DNA from: Alisma plantago-aquatica
Taxonomy: Eukaryota > Streptophyta > Magnoliopsida > Alismatales > Alismataceae
Assembly (NCBI GenBank): GCA_963693085.1
Contig: OY856409.1
Span: 244,208,558-244,272,557, forward strand
Length of the DNA: 64,000 bases
Reading direction: 5' to 3'
The notes under the pieces were generated by a model. That model was not told where the DNA came from, made no database searches, and saw only the letters and a list, made by a program, of their open reading frames with translations. The position numbers and the translations under genes are program-made. Shown in pieces: positions 12,541-22,220 of this stretch (within the stretch, counting starts at the first letter, position 1; every line of letters begins with the position of its first letter).

Positions 12541-13489
12541 TGCTTCAACATCCCTTCATCAACCAATGTCGGGCCTCAATCTAGTGCTTTTTGCTCATAG
12601 GAGACTGCCTTTCCGCAACACTTTAGGAAATAATTGATGTAGATGTATCAAATGCCGCTAGAGTAGCTAATCAAAAAATGAAGAAATCTCAAGATTCACA
12701 TGATATATATCAATGAAATTTAAATTATGCTCTGCAATATCACTTCCCCTAAGATGTAAATTAGAGTGGTGGTGCTCGAGAGAATGATTCTATGGAAAAA
12801 GAGGGAAGAACTAAGGAACATATAACAAACTAAAAATCTAGCTCCAAGCAATCAAGGTAAACTTGTTTAGAATAGTTTCTTCTTCCTTATCTACATTTGT
12901 CTTGGTAAAAATCGGTAGCAAGGTTGATTTGAAGTTCCTTATCTTCTCTTTCCTTCTCCCACTGGCTCAAGTAGGTGATCGACATGCATGAGGGGTAGAC
13001 AATGGTGTGTAGGAGAGATGAATTTGGATATTTTCACCCATATATGCTTTGACCTCCCTTCATCAATCAATGTTGGGACCTCACCCTAGTGTTTTGTGCC
13101 CATCATGCACTGCCTTGTTATAACACTTCGATCAAAATTTGGCGTGGATGTGGTCGATGTCACTAGAACAACCAATCACAAAAATCAAGAATATTTACAT
13201 TCATCTAATATAAGTTAATGAAATTTTATATTCTATTTTGCAATATCATCTCCTAGATATCCAAAGACCTAGATCAGAGTGGTGGTGATAAAGAGGGTGA
13301 TTCCAAGAAAAAAGAGGGAAGAACATGAAGAACATCTTATGAACTAAAAAACTAGTTCTATTAGCTTGAGCTAAACTTTTTTAGAATTGTTTCTTATTCC
13401 TTATCTACCTTTATCTTGAGGAAAATTAGTAGCAAGATTGATTTGGAGTTTCTTCTATTATGATTCCTTCATTTGCTGGCCATAGTAGG
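12541..13489. repeat. ~504-bp diverged tandem repeat
   Basis: Two head-to-tail units start with TCCCTTCATCAACCAATG (12,551) and TCCCTTCATCAATCAATG (13,055), 504 bp apart. They share landmarks along their length: AGAGTGGTGGTG, AAAAAGAGGGAAGAAC, CTTATCTAC(A/C)TTT(G/A)TCTTG and GTAGGTGA. The second unit is interrupted at its GTAGGTGA by the Athila insertion and resumes at 33,941 with CTACATGCATGAG. No coding function is visible. Confidence 0.75.
13485..13489. repeat. Target-site duplication GTAGG (left)
   Basis: The 5 bp GTAGG immediately precede the TG of the 5' LTR and are repeated immediately after the CA of the 3' LTR (33,936-33,940). This defines the ends of the Athila insertion. Confidence 0.9.
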
Positions 13490-15390
13490 TGATAACACCC
13501 TTTTTTGGGGTTATTTATGGCCTATATTTTGTTGTAAAAATTGCCCTCTAAACTATTTTCCTATCAATTTTGTTATGTTTTGGACAAAACTAATCTGCAC
13601 TACGCTCTGACCAATTTTGCACCCTTTTGCAGAGTTTTTCCTTATATTTCCACCAAAAAGGCCTGTCCCGGCCCATGAACGGCGTTTACCTACATCAACC
13701 CTCCTACCAGTCGGCGGACACACTCATTACCCGTCACGCAACAGCCCGATACAGATACAACACGACAGGGGAGTGCCGCGCAAGGAAGCTCTGTCGGGCG
13801 ATACGTCGTTTACCCGACAGGGAGTTGTACCTGCCACGACTACTCTCCCGATGAAGCATGTCTCGCGATACAAGCCACCCACCGGCAGGCACCCACCCGT
13901 CACGGCCATCCGACACGCCTGCAACCTGGAACCCACTGTGTCGGGCGACATGCCTGTCGATCATCCCCGATGCCACGCTAGTGGAGCCGATGGAGGACAC
14001 GTGGCGCCTGGAGAACCGCAACTTCTTCCAACCACTGCCTATAAATAGCAGCTACAGAACTCCAATGGGACGGGTTGAAACACTAGAAAAAGCTAACCTT
14101 GGGAAGCTTCGGGAGCTATTGTGACGTGTTCCAAGGACATATTGGGAGATACTAGGTGAGCACACCCCCTACCCGAGAGGGGCGGGAGTGGTTCACTTAG
14201 AGTCCGTCCCAGTAGCCGCAGCAACCCGATATGACCAAGAAGGCCACCCGATGTGTCGGGTTCCTAGATGGGCTCTTGCCCGAGATGGCTCGCCTCGACA
14301 CCCGATACAAGGAACCCGATAACCTAAGTCATCTCTAACCCGACACGATATCGGTCCCGATAAGGAACACCCGTCATGGTGTGTCGATTGAGAGGGCGGT
14401 ATCCTGACCATGACCGTATCGGGTAGCGTGCCTTGACCGATATGCTTGCCCGTTACGACATACCGCCCGACACGAGCATGTCGGCTAGAGCTCCTGCCCG
14501 GTATCAGGTTAGAGGTACCTTAGGGGGTCTGCTGTTGTATGTCTCCCTCCTAAATCAAGGAGGCGATACCTATCTTCCCTTTTTCAGTCAATTACTTTCT
14601 TTATTTATGCAATGTAACTAAACCTTTTATACAATGCTCGTGCTAATGGAATTAGTGGAGTTTTAATACCTTTTACTCTGTGTTTGGTCCCTTTTTGTTG
14701 GATGATTTCTTTTTAGCATCCGAACTCTAGCTTGATGCTTGGATCATGTTTTGACCAGCTATCGAATCGTATTTCCCGTTGCAACTCCCTCGAGAGAGGT
14801 GTTGTAACTCTAGCGTTGGTCCGATCAGGGAGTACGAGAGTACCCAGAATCGGAGTTGCTTCAGTTATCCTTCCACTCCAACCCATGTCTTCTACCCTTG
14901 AGAGAGGGAGTTGGTTCTTAGCTGGAGGTACCCTCTTCGAGAGAAGGGTTACATAATGTTTTCTGCTACCGCTTGTTATGCCGAAGTTTTCTTCCTTCGT
15001 TCTTTACCTAGGCAATAGTGTTATCTCCTCGAGTTCTGTTGCACAAAATTCTTAAAAATTGATGAAATGCCAAAACCTTAAATCTTCCTTGTAACTCCAG
15101 TTGGGGATAGCTTTTTCTTTATAACGCCTTCTTGTAGCATTTTTGTCTCCATTTATTCTGTTATTTACCGTTCTTGATCTATCGTTCCCTTGGGAACATT
15201 TTCTTATATGTCTTTTACTGGAGTGTAGAGTGTTGATTCCGAGTTCTTAGCACGACCACCCTCGTCCCTGTGGTTCGACCCTGATCGCTACTTCGGACCC
15301 CATTATCGTTGTGGGGGCCTAAGAGTCAGGTTATTTAAAAGTCTGACTACTTCAATCCGCTCATTTTGGACGCGCGATTTCGGCTGGTCA
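13490..15390 (+). repeat. Athila 5' LTR (1,901 bp)
   Basis: Starts TGATAACACC and ends GGCTGGTCA, directly before the primer binding site. It aligns end to end with 32,015-33,935. It contains a CACGTG G-box and a TATAAATAG box (13,998 and 14,040). A stretch at about 14,210-14,520 is dense in CCCGATA/CCCGACA-type words. The 3' part (14,530-15,390) is less GC-rich and probably holds R/U5 and polyadenylation signals. The boundaries of U3, R and U5 are inferred. Confidence 0.95.
13998..14048 (+). promoter_or_regulatory. Athila LTR core promoter (G-box + TATA)
   Basis: CACGTG at 13,998-14,003 is followed 36 bp later by TATAAATAG at 14,040-14,048. The arrangement is conserved in the 3' LTR (32,525 and 32,567). 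A similar pair recurs inside the element at 26,019 and 26,061. It is the most likely start region for the genomic RNA. The transcription start itself is not visible. Confidence 0.65.
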
Positions 15391-15396
15391 ACTTTT

Positions 15397-15414
15397 TGGC
15401 ACCGTTGTCGGGGA
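15397..15414 (+). other. Primer binding site (tRNA-Asp type)
   Basis: TGGCACCGTTGTCGGGGA lies 6 bp after the 5' LTR. It matches the complement of the plant tRNA-Asp 3' end used by Athila elements (TGGCGCCGTTGCCGGGGA) except for two transition differences. It would prime minus-strand synthesis. Confidence 0.85.
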
Positions 15415-15631
15415 CGAGGCAAAACGGTACTGTTAACGAACCTGAATCCACTAACTACACTCCCGTGCCTCAAGCTTAGTAATAAGTTTGATAGCCCAGT
15501 TTCTTTTAAGTCTTCTAACATGAATGTTTACAAAATAGTTCGTTTCATTAACACAAGTTTTCTGACTTGATTATACGTGCTATTCAGGTACTCAGAGAAG
15601 AAGCACTCTGCTCGGTTGAACACCGTTCATC

Positions 15632-17077
15632 ATGCCACCTCGCGTGGAACCACCTCTTTGCGAGGACGAGCAAAATGCTAGAGTTGGACCCCACCCACTT
15701 CCACATGGGGACGATGACCGTTACAATAACGATCATCTACATGAAGAGCTAGAAGAACTTGAATCAGAACAACATGGGGATGATCATCATCGTGAAGGAT
15801 GACGTTGTCACCATAGGCACAGATGAAATCAACATAATTAAGAGTGGGATCGTAGAGACCGTGACAGTGAAGATTCCAAAGAAGAAGAAAAGACTCTCCG
15901 GGAGCTGGCAGCTACAAAACCCAACAACTCAAGATGCCCAGTGGTTATCCCAAGGTTTGATAATGTAAACTACGAGTTGAAGCCAGCTGTGATCTCCATG
16001 ATTCAAAATAAAAGCTTTAGAGGAAGTTATAAGAATGACAACCCCTACCATCACCTCGATGCTTTCAAAAATATATGTGACACCATCAAGATGAGGGGGG
16101 TGCCGTAGGAAGTGATCTACTGCAAGGGTTTCATTTTCTCCTTGGAGGACAAGGCACTGTCATGGTACCTTGGACTGTCACATCAATCTATGAATGGATG
16201 GAATGCTTTAGTAGATGCTTTTGTGAACAAGTTCTACCCTACAGAGAAGACTATCAGGAACAGGCAGAAGATCACATCTTTCACCCAGAAGCCAGGAGAA
16301 AACCTGCATGAAGCCTGGGAGAGATACGAGGAGTATCAGAGGGACTGCCCTCACCACAACTACAAGAAGGGTTTCCTGATAACAACGTTCTACAATGGTA
16401 TGACTCCTGAAGAAAGAGTATCACTAAATGCAGATGCAGGAAGTGACTTTCTTGGGAAGAAGCCCAGTAGGTCTAAAAAGATTATTGAAAATATGGCTGA
16501 ACTACAAACCGGGACTGAGTACGACAGGACCGACAGAGGACATGTTAAGAAAGCCACAAATGAAGGCCCATCAATCGAATCCAAGGCTCTTGAGGAGATC
16601 ATGTCTCATATACAGAAAATAGCTACTGATGTCAGACAACTAAAAGAGTCAGGAGGAAAGGGCAAGAAATAGCTAGATAAGGTGATGAAGTGTGTCACCT
16701 GTGGTGAAGGAGGACACGGAATAGATAACTGTGTATATACTCAACCTGAGGAGTCGAGTGATAGAGAAACTAAAGAAGAGGAAGGTGAGAATGTCTCTTA
16801 TGTCAATTTCAAGAGGCCCGATCACCCAGGTTTCAACTATGGCAACAAGGATGTCGCAGAGAATTTGCATCAATTGAATAATCCACCCAAGCAACCACCC
16901 AATTTTGAGAAAAGAAGAAGACAAGGGCAGTATGTCAAGACCATCTCTTTTCAGACAAACAAAGCTAATTACCAAAGCCAGGGAAAGTTCCAACCCCGTC
17001 AAGTAGCTAACACGAGTCAAGGGCAAGTGCAAGCTCAAGGGCAAAGCCAGGGGAAAACAATAGCCAGCCAGACTTAG
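15632..17077 (+). pseudogene. Athila gag (capsid/nucleocapsid), degenerate
   Basis: The structural polyprotein that would form the virus-like particle. The ATG at 15,632 opens one frame that extends to 17,077 apart from stops. In order: an acidic N-terminal leader; the capsid region from about 16,040 (YHHLDAFKNICDTIKMRGVP, then FIFSLEDKALSWYL, WNALVDAFVNKFYPT, FTQKPGENLHEAWERYEE); a lysine-rich linker; and a zinc knuckle CVTCGEGGHGIDNC (CX2CX4HX4C) at about 16,691-16,732. A Q-rich tail follows. At least five in-frame stops (two TGA and one TAA near 15,800-15,845, TAG at about 16,107, TAG at 16,670) can all be explained as decayed CGA, CAA or CAG codons. No start is present in the later open segments, so translation of this copy is not expected. 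Confidence 0.9.
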
Positions 17078-17640
17078 TGGGTCATCTTTTTTACTTCATC
17101 AAGAGACAAGACGCTATAAACAATCAGCTAGCGCAACGTTCTCTATCGAAATCTGGTGTACTTAATACTATGCAGGTCCAGATGGTGGATATGCAAATGC
17201 ATCAACGCCAAATAGACCAACAGCTCACTCAGATGGTAGAGTTGATGAAGAATCCTTCAGGTAAGATACCATCTAACATGGAATCTACCAAGATGGCAGT
17301 CTTAAGATCGGGAAAATGGTGGAACGCCCTGAATCGGCCAGACCTGAAGAACCAGAGCCCGAAGTTGCTACAGAAAGATCAGCTGAAGGAGGCAGCCAAC
17401 AAGCTTATGTCAAAGAACTGGAACCTATGGAGAGCTTGTTCGGAAAAAGGAGTCAATACTCTCCGAGAGTGCCTTTTCCACACAAGCTCATAAAAGCACA
17501 TCTTAAGAAGAGATATGAAAGGTTTATGGAGTCGGTGAAAAAGCTCCATCTCGAGGTGCCATTTCTGGATGCCTTGGAAGAAATGCCAACTTATGCCAAG
17601 TTTTTCAAGGACTTGGTCACAAAGACAAGAAGAGGATGAA
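17077..17640 (+). pseudogene. Gag-to-protease linker, frameshifted
   Basis: Continues the Athila polyprotein in two successive frames. 17,077-17,493 carries a coiled-coil-like region (MQVQMVDMQMHQRQIDQQLT), and 17,316-17,639 carries the conserved block before the protease (KKLHLEVPFLDALEEMPTY, then AKFFKDLVTKTRR). The frame differs from gag before 17,316, so at least two small indels have occurred here. The last block is characteristic of Athila/Tat polyproteins just upstream of the aspartic protease. Confidence 0.8.
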
Positions 17641-17648
17641 GGATTGAA

Positions 17649-18050
17649 ATGGTACACCTGGCCAGTATGTCAACGGCCTTCGTTAAAGTCAATTTACCAA
17701 CAAAGAAAAAGGATCCTGGAGCCTTCACTATACCCTTTGTAGTAGGGGATAACACCGAGAGGAAGGGTCTAGCTGACTTAGGGGCTAGCATAAGCCTTAT
17801 GCCCTTAAGCCTCGCACAACGATTGGGGCTGACTGACATGGTCAAAACCAACATGAGAACCGAGTTGGCAGATCATTCCTTCAAAAGACCCATGGGGGTA
17901 GTTGAAGATGTTCCAATTTGTGTAGGGAGGTTCTTCATCCCATGTGACATTGTTGTCATTGACTCTGTTGAAGACCCGAAGTGCCCCATCATTTTCGGAT
18001 GCCCTTTTCTGGCAACAGGGAAAGCATTGATTGATGTCGCTGAAGGTATC
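17649..18050 (+). pseudogene. Athila aspartic protease (5' part, split)
   Basis: A retroviral-type aspartic protease that would cleave the polyprotein. The active-site motif is LADLGASISLMPLS (about 17,778-17,819), with the usual D-L-G signature. The flap and C-terminal segments continue as CPIIFGCPFLATGKALIDV (about 17,979-18,035). The frame is open until it is cut at 18,050 by the nested insertion. It resumes in the same phase at 22,221 after the duplicated GTATC. The open frame that continues past 18,050 to 18,167 is Cassandra LTR sequence and not protease. Confidence 0.9.
18046..18050. repeat. Target-site duplication GTATC (left)
   Basis: GTATC precedes the Cassandra LTR at 18,051. The identical GTATC at 22,216-22,220 follows the TTTACA end of the second inserted block. 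Removing 18,051-22,220 leaves a single GTATC and restores the coding frame. Confidence 0.85.
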
Positions 18051-18340
18051 TGTAACATCCCAGGATTTCAGGCCTCGGATAATATGATCTTAAAAGGAAT
18101 GATTAGACTACCAATATCACCAAGGTGCACCTCCTTTTTCGGGAGCCCATCACTAAGAACTTCATAGTTAAGTGTGCTCAGCTTGGAGTAGTACTGGGAT
18201 GGGTGACCTGTCGGGAAGTTGATCCTGGCATGTGCGTCAGTGAGGACAAAGTGCGCAGTTAAGGCTAGTGGTGGTCTGTGGTGCCATTCATCATTCCTGA
18301 AACTCTGCTAGTGCCTTGGGCAGTGGGCCCAGGCGTTACA
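18051..18340 (+). repeat. Cassandra 5' LTR
   Basis: TGTAACATCC...GGCGTTACA, 290 bp. It carries the 5S-derived internal promoter region at about 18,143-18,225. Confidence 0.9.
18143..18225 (+). promoter_or_regulatory. 5S-rRNA-derived Pol III promoter region
   Basis: The stretch from GGGAGCCCATCACTAAGAAC to GGGATGGGTGACCTGTCGGG follows plant 5S rRNA through the box A-like AGTTAAGTGTGCT, the intermediate element and the box C-like GAGTAGTACTGGGATGGGTG. It is not a 5S gene: it lacks the normal 5' and 3' ends and lies inside an LTR. In Cassandra elements this sequence is known to support RNA polymerase III transcription. Confidence 0.85.
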
Positions 18341-18592
18341 AATAGTATCAGAGCCAATTCCCCTCCAGTAGGTGGGGCCCACATGGGCATGACATGCTAG
18401 TCTTGAGCCGTGCGGTCCAGGCATGTAGGAAAGGGTTGTCCATGGTTGACGTAGCCACCCTTGTGCTGGTATTCCGTGATCGGGAGCTGGGTGTCCATGG
18501 GCCATTGTGGGTCTGCACTGAAATGGGGAAGAAATTATGAGCCCTTGTAGTTGAGCCTTGACGAGGACGTCAAGAGTCTAAGTGGGGGAGAT

Positions 18593-18882
18593 TGTAACAT
18601 CCCAGGATTTCAGGCCTTGGATAACATGATCTTAAAAGGAATGATTGGACTACCCATATCACCAAGGTGCACCTCCTTTTCCGGGAGCCCATCACTAAGA
18701 ACTTCATAGTTAAGCATGCTCATCTTGGAGTAGTACTGGGATGGGTGACCTATCGGGAAGTAGATCCTGACATGTGCGTCAGTGAGGACAAAGTGTGTAG
18801 TTAAGGCTAGTGGTGGTCTGTGGGGCCAGTCATCATTCCTGAAACTCTACTAGTGCCTTGGGCAGTGGGCCCAGGCGTTACA
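18593..18882 (+). repeat. Cassandra 3' LTR with 5S-like region
   Basis: Second 290-bp LTR, with the same ends as the first. The 5S-like segment lies at about 18,684-18,766 (CATAGTTAAGCATGCT, then GAGTAGTACTGGGATGGGTG). Small substitutions separate it from the 5' copy. Confidence 0.88.
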
Positions 18883-18884
18883 AA

Positions 18885-21800
18885 TGTAACATACTCGATT
18901 CCCAGACACATAAGCTAATCCTTGATTCTTGTAGGCCCCTATTTTATTAAGTGGATATCCAATCTCCCTTTTGTCCTTTTCAGTTAACTACCTTTAAATA
19001 TCTATATTTCACTGAGTTAGCATAGACCAAACCATATTATGATCTCATAATCCTAATCGTCTCATTAGTATCCCATGGACATGAAATATTAGGATGAAGT
19101 AACCCTAATAATGTATTTATGGACAATCAGTAAATAATGATAATAAACTATAATCTTGACCATAATTGAATATCCTATTAAGGCCCTAAGATATGAAAGT
19201 GCGGGAAGTGGAGACATCATATGATGATTCACCAAATTTAACCATCAGGTTAAGTTTAATATATTAATTAAATGATTAGTGTATAACAAGGAAGATATAA
19301 ACTAATAACCTCAAAATGCAAATCTAAATACAGATTTGTATTCCTCACACCATGTTTACCCTAGGTGTAAATTTTTATATTAACTGGATTTAATTTGCCC
19401 CTTTAAATTAATTTAAGAAAGAAACATATAGTTTCAACAAAGTTAATTGAGAAAAATAAATTAATGAAATCGCCTATATCATCTAGGTCCATTCTAATTA
19501 GGCGTAGCACGCTCATTGTCACGCTTTGGGCGGGGTACACATGATTTTTTTAGCAATGCTTGGACTCAGTGAGGCTGTAGGATCGGGATCAGAGGGTCAG
19601 ACTCCGTCCCCTACCTCCCGATCTCCCCGCTAGCGCCGCGGTCAGAAGAGCTACATCGGATGATTAGTTCTTCTGTCGTTCCTCCCTTTTCTCACCATCA
19701 TTCCTCGCGTTTTCTTCGGCAACAGACTCTAAACTCTTCCACGAGTCCAACGGGCTATCTCACTCCCCCTACGGTGCCCTTATGCAAAATGCCCTATCGC
19801 AGCCTGAGCAGCCACCGCTGTTCTTTTCCCCTCCCTCTTAACTTTTCGTTTCGGGTCCTCCTCTCGATCGATCTCAGTTCAGTAGTCGACCTTGGCGACT
19901 TGCCTACATTTTCCCGCAATCAATTCAGTGTGTGTGTGTGGAAATCTCGGATGGCAGTTGTCTTCCCCAGAGCAAAAGCTTGAAGCTCCGGCAACTGGAG
20001 CAACCTCAGTTTGATTCCTCATGAGGTAACCATCTCGGACCCCCTCTCTTTCTTCCTGTGCTTTTACCTTGACGCAATTTCGTCTCATTTTCCTGATCGA
20101 CAAGTTCCGCCATTTTCCTCTGTTCTGGTTCACTGATGAGAAGAGACCATGTGCGGTTCCTGACCTCAGGGACACAGTTGAACCCATTGTGGGTAATCGA
20201 AAGGGTTTCAGGGATTGAATGACGGTGAAATGGGTTTAGGTACTCTTCCCCACTGAGTTTTGGTTCTTCCTCACAATCAATCATTTCACTAGCCTGCTAC
20301 CCAAACAATCATGTTGTTCCCTGTACATTTTTGAGTTTTTCTTGCCCTATCTATGCCTATATGAGATCCTCATTGATGATACGAACTTAGTACCACCCGT
20401 GGCAGTCTTTGAGCCACCGTAATTTAGTGGTTCTACTACCCTTAGATGACCTGCTATGCAAGTGAGCTGCATTGAGCCCGGTCATGGAGATACCCCAAAT
20501 CGGGGACCCTCTGGCCCAGAGGGACCTTGCAGTTTCACTGGGGTCATCACCTGAAGATGAGGGAGTCCAAATTTCTAGCACAGATTGAGTGAACTGAAGG
20601 TCTTGAACTCGAAGCTCTTACAAACATCCATGGCCTGGGGGATAGGGAAATCAGTCCCAGGGGTGAAAGCACAGTCCTACCCATGGAGCCTGAGTTCGAT
20701 CATTGACAGCAACGAGGGGTATTCCTGACTTTTCATATAGTTTGACTCATCTTTGACCATGAATAGTGTGAATGTGTATTACTATGGTGCTGGGTAACGC
20801 CCCGTCTAATATCTGCTTTTCATTTGAGGGTATTTTGGTCAGTTCACAATTTATTTTCCTTTTAAGCAGTAAATGTTTGTAACTTATAAAAATCATAACT
20901 ATTTATTGGTTCAACAGAAAAATACAAATAAATATGTTTTTGAAATCAGAAAAATATGACTGATTTAGTGGGATAGGTTTCACACCCAGATTTACAACAT
21001 GTTGTAGGTTCGATATTTAAGAAAAATATTTATTGCATATTATATTAATTGAATGCACATATATTGTGACTAGGTTGAGACAACCCTGACCCTGAACTTA
21101 AGAGGTGTTATTGAATATCTAGGACTGATCATAAGGTATGTACATCCTCTATTTTATTTTGGGCATTATTTGACTGAACCTACATTTATTTAATGAGGCA
21201 TCTCTTGAACTATCAATTTTATTTAAAAATACAATTGTTGGACATTCATACTTTCTGCTTTTGATTCAAATAAATTCATGTGATTGCTGGAATATTCATT
21301 TATAATGGGTCTTTGGACCTCTCCTTCTATGATTGCCATTTTATGTGAAATTGACTAAAATGTTAGTCTTGCCACTCTATTTATGCATGCTACGTGTTTG
21401 ACTAGAATATCTAGAATAGTGGTACTTATTTACAACCATACTTATATAGGGTGTGCGTATTCCGCCCGAGGTGTGCGTTTCCACCCTTGTTTACTTTTAG
21501 GCCATGATCCTATGGTGTTATGGCCGTATTTTAGGTATATTTAGTCTACATTGTTATCCATGCAAATATTTATTGTTCAAATATGAATATGTGGATGATT
21601 GTTATGGCAAGACACTTTTATTATCATGCTTCTAATCTGAAATTTAGCATGCCTCATTTAATTTGCTTCATTTCTTTTGTTACTTTTCTCTTGAACATGC
21701 CTACTTGTAAATAGTCCCTTTTCTTGTGGAACATCTCTTTTTATACTTTTAACCCTATATAATTCCTAGAATGTTTTATATATGTTCATACTCAGCTTTT

Positions 21801-22215
21801 GCTGACCTTTTTTTTGTTTCCTATGTTCTGGGTGATGTTCCCTTCCACCCAGGTCTAGATACATTGGAAGACAAGATGCTAAAGGATTGATTATATGGAC
21901 TTGGACTTTGAGGATAGCTTGGGATAGTTGGGTTGCCCTCTGCAATCGGCCTTATGTATTCTTAGGTGTATACCTTATACTTTATTTTTCGTTCCACCTT
22001 ATATGGTGAGGAATAATTGTACAAAGAAAATTTTTTAATTGTGTAATAGTTTTGATTCCGCTGCTTATTCATTATCATGCTCTGTATCATGTACCATTTG
22101 AGAAATGAATGAAATTCCTCCTTTCCTTCTTACCTTTTTGGTATCTTTGGGATTGGATGGAATAATTCTTCAATTCAGTGAAGAGTGGATCCTCTATCGG
22201 GACCCACTCTTTACA
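18885..22215 (+). mobile_element. Solo-LTR-like block, gag-only gypsy family relative
   Basis: A 3.33-kb block from TGTAACATACTCG to CCCACTCTTTACA without coding capacity. Landmarks match, in order, the long LTRs of the gag-only elements at 34,987 and 57,925: the TGTAACATAC start; a GC-richer central part; ATTATAAAAATCATAACTA-like and CAGAAAAATA stretches; CAGCTTTTGCTGA (about 21,796); a CCACCCAGG segment (21,847); a CCGCTGCT...TCATT segment; and the ACTCTTTACA end. It therefore looks like a solo LTR of a third subfamily. The right flank has GTATC, but the matching GTATC lies to the left of the Cassandra element, not directly at 18,885. Confidence 0.7.
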
Positions 22216-22220
22216 GTATC
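22216..22220. repeat. Target-site duplication GTATC (right)
   Basis: Right-hand copy of the duplication at 18,046-18,050. Polyprotein coding resumes at 22,221. Confidence 0.85.

Larger units (their letters stand above)
18051..18882 (+). mobile_element. Cassandra TRIM retrotransposon
   Basis: A miniature LTR element: two 290-bp LTRs (18,051-18,340 and 18,593-18,882) around a 252-bp non-coding core. The core starts with a tRNA-Met-type primer site (TAGTATCAGAGCC, 18,343-18,355) and ends with a purine tract (AGTGGGGGAGAT, 18,581-18,592). Both LTRs run from TGTAACATCC to GGCGTTACA and contain a 5S-rRNA-like stretch, the hallmark of Cassandra. It encodes no protein and must move using proteins of other elements. 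The two LTRs look about 94-95% identical by eye. Its right side is joined to a second LTR-like block without a target duplication of its own. Confidence 0.93.

Noticed and set aside
16673..17044. 123-codon minus-strand ORF
   Set aside because: Antisense shadow of the gag zinc-knuckle and Q-rich region, which has clear motifs on the plus strand.
18051..18167. Extension of the protease ORF to 18,167
   Set aside because: From 18,051 the frame is Cassandra LTR sequence. The protease continues at 22,221 after the duplicated GTATC.
18143..18225. A 5S rRNA gene
   Set aside because: The match covers only part of 5S, repeats at the same offset in a second 290-bp LTR and sits inside a Cassandra element.
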